A stretch of 64,000 nt of DNA from assembly GCF_036250675.1 (NCBI RefSeq), contig NZ_CP109592.1, positions 4,216,001 to 4,280,000 of the forward strand, read 5' to 3'. The translations under genes and the position numbers were made by a program. The notes under the pieces were generated by a model that saw only the letters and a list, made by a program, of their open reading frames with translations, made no database searches and was not told the origin of the DNA. Position 1 is the stretch's first letter, and each line of letters opens with the position of its first letter. The stretch comes from Streptomyces sp. NBC_01689 (GTDB lineage: Bacteria > Actinomycetota > Actinomycetes > Streptomycetales > Streptomycetaceae). Shown here piece by piece: positions 61,976-64,000 of this stretch.

Positions 61976-63788
61976 TGCCGTCCCCTCCCGCCCCGTTCGA
62001 CGTGCTCGGTGTGCTCGGTGTGCTCGGTGTGCTCGGTGTGCTCGGTGCGTTCGACGCGTCCGGTGTGCCGGGCGCGCCCGACGGACCCGCCGGATCCGGC
62101 GCCCGGTTCGTGACGACGTTGTTGTCCCCCACGGCGAACGCCCCCCGCGCGTTCTCGATCAGGGTGCTGCCGCCGCTCACGTTGACGACCTTCTGCGCGA
62201 ACTCGTCCGTCCGGTAGCCCGAGTCCTTCAGTACCTGGCGCACGCCCTGCGCGACCCGGTCCTGGACCGACTTGAGATAGCGGGCGACGTCCATGTCCTG
62301 GAAGAGCGAGACGGCCTCCCCCGAGCCCAGCTCGCGCACCGACCGCGCGGGTCCGTCCGGCATCGCCGCGCCGTAGCCGGCGGTGAGGATCCGCCAGCTC
62401 AGCGCCACTCCCCGGGCCACCGTCACGACGGCCAGGGGCGCCGAGCGAGGGGTGCGCACGAGCGCCCACACCGCCTTGCCCAGGGGGCTGTTGTGACGGT
62501 GCTGGTGGGCGACGCGGTCCGCGTTCTCGAAGTCGGCGCGGACCGGCAGCAGGACGTGCGGGGCGATCTCCAGCATCAGCATGCCGCCCTGGGTGTGGAC
62601 CCGGACGAAGACGGTGGTGACGACCTCCTCCTCCCAGCCCCCCACCCGCACCCGCAGGAAGTGCCGGCGGGTCTCCCCGCCCTCCTCGACCGACTCGGCG
62701 CTGTGCGCGACGAACGCGTCCTGGTGGTACGGCGCGAGATCCCGGCGCGGCAGCCCCGCCACCGGCAGGAACACGCACTCGTCGATCTCCAGGCGGCGCA
62801 GCCGGTCCCGGACCGCGCCCCCGGCGTGCGGCGAGGGCAGCCGCAACCGCGCCAGCAGCTCGTGGATCCGGTCGAGGATCACCCGGTTGTTGATGGGCAG
62901 CGGCGGCGTCTCGCGCGCCGGGTCCGGCCGCAGTTCGACGGCGAGGCTCCAGGTGTCGTACGCCCGCCCGGCACCGCAGAAGGGGTGTGCCGCGTGGTAC
63001 ATCACCAGGGGTGAGTGCTGCTCGACGCGGATGCGCTGCCGCAGCCGCTGGAACCGTCGCCCCTCGGCGAGTTCGGCGGGGTCGGCGGCCATGTCGCCGA
63101 AGCGGGCCGGGTGCAGCTCGTGCGCCAGCGCCCGCGCGAACTGACCGCGCTGCAGGGCGACGCACACCGCGACGAGCGCCAGGACGAGCAGCGCGCACCA
63201 GGCGTTGACCGGCCGGATGTGCACCCCGCCGTTCTCGAAGAGCGCCGTCACCAGCGGGGTCGGGAGGATGAGGTCGAAGAACTCGTACAGCTCCTGCTGG
63301 TCCACGGAACCAAAGGCCGCGCGCACCGTCGTGATCGAGGCGTAGACCATGAGGATCCGCCCCGTCCACCGCACCCACCACGCGGGGAACCGCCGGTACC
63401 ACGGGGGACGTTCCTGCGACCCCCGGATCCAGGTGGCGGCGGCGAGGGACAGACACGGGAACAGGAGCGCGATCAGCAGATAGCCGGAGAGCGGGAGACC
63501 CACCACCCACAGTCCCAGGATCAGGGCCGCCCAGCCCAGCTCGATCCGGCGTGCGCGCAGCGCGTGGGCCAGGACGCGTGCCGCGTCGTGTCCGAGCGAG
63601 GGGGCCGCGAGCCGCTCCTCGTGGACGTACAGCTCTTCGATCACCGCGTCGCGGTAGCCCGCGTCCAGATAGGCGCCCGCGCAGAGCAGCCGGGTCGCCT
63701 CGCTCGCCCCGGGCGGCACACCCGGTTCACCGGGCACCACGGTCCGTGGCGGCCGAGGCTGCTGAGGTAACTGGAATGTCTGCGTCAA
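61968..63788 (-). CDS. Large membrane protein with C-terminal RHIM/BASS-like motif
   Basis: 606 residues from TTG 63788, with GGGGGAG 5 nt upstream. The N-terminal part is helical (LLCAGAYLDAGYRDAVIEELYVHEERLAAPS), helices follow at about 80-110 and again near WWVRWTGRILMVYASI and WCALLVLALVAVCVAL. The middle is a soluble domain (VMYHAAHPFCGAGRAYDTWSLAVELRP; RRLEIDECVFLPVAGLP; VTTVFVRVHTQGGMLMLEIAPHVLLPV). After QKVVNVSGGSTLIENAR comes the motif GAFAVGDNNVVTN (about 549-561), then a Ser-Thr-Pro tail coded by a 9-bp repeat. No known enzymatic domain was recognised. Two downstream genes overlap or nearly abut. Confidence 0.8.
   Translation of the reverse strand: MTQTFQLPQQPRPPRTVVPGEPGVPPGASEATRLLCAGAYLDAGYRDAVIEELYVHEERLAAPSLGHDAARVLAHALRARRIELGWAALILGLWVVGLPLSGYLLIALLFPCLSLAAATWIRGSQERPPWYRRFPAWWVRWTGRILMVYASITTVRAAFGSVDQQELYEFFDLILPTPLVTALFENGGVHIRPVNAWCALLVLALVAVCVALQRGQFARALAHELHPARFGDMAADPAELAEGRRFQRLRQRIRVEQHSPLVMYHAAHPFCGAGRAYDTWSLAVELRPDPARETPPLPINNRVILDRIHELLARLRLPSPHAGGAVRDRLRRLEIDECVFLPVAGLPRRDLAPYHQDAFVAHSAESVEEGGETRRHFLRVRVGGWEEEVVTTVFVRVHTQGGMLMLEIAPHVLLPVRADFENADRVAHQHRHNSPLGKAVWALVRTPRSAPLAVVTVARGVALSWRILTAGYGAAMPDGPARSVRELGSGEAVSLFQDMDVARYLKSVQDRVAQGVRQVLKDSGYRTDEFAQKVVNVSGGSTLIENARGAFAVGDNNVVTNRAPDPAGPSGAPGTPDASNAPSTPSTPSTPSTPSTSNGAGGDGNG
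62002..62046. repeat. 9-bp GTGCTCGGT tandem repeat, 5 copies
   Basis: Five perfect copies encode the Ser-Thr-Pro tail just after the shared motif in the large membrane protein. Slippage stays in frame and would change linker length. Confidence 0.9.
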
Positions 63789-63899
63789 CGCTGCTCCCCC
63801 GAGGCGTGAACTGCCGTGTTACGCACACGCGTTGGTGTGTCCGGCGTCACAGCATAGGGGGCGCGCGTCCGCGCCGCCGCATTTATCGCACACGACGGC

Positions 63900-63934
63900 G
63901 CAGGCCCCGCCCGGGAGTTCCGGACGGGGCCTGC
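63900..63934 (-). terminator. Hairpin terminator between mdh and the unknown operon
   Basis: GCAGGCCCCG-C-CCGG, loop GAGTT, CCGG-A-CGGGGCCTGC: a long stem with a single mismatch, 35 nt after the stop at 63969. Confidence 0.8.
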
Positions 63935-63968
63935 GTCGGGTACGCCGAGGTACGGCGGGGTACGGGGC

Positions 63969-64000
63969 TCAGATGAGGCCGAGACCGCGGACCGCGTCGC
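63969..64000 (-). CDS. mdh: C-terminal codons of a gene entering from the right, probably malate dehydrogenase
   Basis: The minus strand reads DAVRGLGLI and a TGA at 63969-63971. This ending fits Streptomyces malate dehydrogenase as recalled, and mdh lies at this side of the betaine genes in S. coelicolor. Only nine codons are visible. Confidence 0.4.
   Translation of the reverse strand, partial: DAVRGLGLI

Overview
The window looks like a stretch of Streptomyces (or close actinomycete) core chromosome. It has very high GC with strong G/C in third codon positions, many GTG and some TTG starts, several probably leaderless genes, several ECF sigma cassettes, a four-gene sdhCDAB operon, a DprE1/DprE2/UbiA decaprenyl-phospho-arabinose set and a betaine operon. 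From memory, not from a search, the order (mutase, ECF pairs, hexosaminidase, sdh, D,D-carboxypeptidase, YihY, DprE genes, trpS, glyA, betaine genes, mdh) resembles the S. coelicolor chromosome around its sdh operon. No phage, plasmid, insertion sequence, CRISPR array, rRNA or tRNA was recognised.

Layout. 1-3.9 kb: surface-glycan genes (polysialyltransferase-like, membrane acyltransferase, methyltransferase). 3.9-10.7 kb: a TetR/flavin-monooxygenase divergent pair with two operators, a hydrolase, a LeuE-type exporter, a stand-alone acyl-CoA mutase large subunit and an L,D-transpeptidase lipoprotein. 11-16.1 kb: two related ECF sigma cassettes and a DHA2-type exporter. 16.2-23.8 kb: two unknown proteins, a GH20 hexosaminidase, a degenerate OHCU-decarboxylase-like protein and sdhCDAB with its terminator. 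23.9-31.2 kb: a VOC protein, a three-gene unit controlled by a self-encoded TetR, an MMPL transporter with an added C-terminal domain, and a divergent two-component system. 31.3-41.5 kb: cell-envelope genes (sulfatase/LTA-synthase-like protein, membrane metallophosphoesterase, D,D-carboxypeptidase, YihY/BrkB, UbiA, a decayed PAP2 phosphatase, DprE1, DprE2). 41.6-49.6 kb: 2'-5' RNA ligase-like protein, trpS, a third ECF cassette, and glyA behind a ZTP riboswitch, then a glutathionylspermidine-synthase-like ligase with a small lipoprotein. 49.7-60.1 kb: DMT-like membrane protein, MocR regulator with a divergent AhpD-like gene, and a choline-to-betaine oxidation plus betaine/choline ABC uptake operon. 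60.4-63.8 kb: a three-gene operon of unknown function. 63.97 kb: probable last codons of mdh.

How the genes work together. SdhCDAB oxidises succinate in the TCA cycle and feeds the quinone pool. UbiA, DprE1 and DprE2 make decaprenyl-phospho-arabinose, with the usual phosphatase partner reduced to a remnant. The betaine operon (betB, a choline-oxidase-like betA, ATPase, double permease, binding protein) is a compatible-solute module whose cistrons overlap or abut. glyA is tied to folate/purine status by a ZTP-sensing leader.

The most novel-looking item is the terminal operon. A membrane protein ends in, and the overlapping downstream small coiled-coil protein begins with, the same short motif (GAFA-V/I-GD-x-NNVV). 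That motif fits the core pattern of RHIM-like/BASS amyloid signalling motifs, and the placement (C-terminus of one partner, N-terminus of the other, adjacent genes) is the arrangement described for such pairs. This is an inference from the sequence alone.
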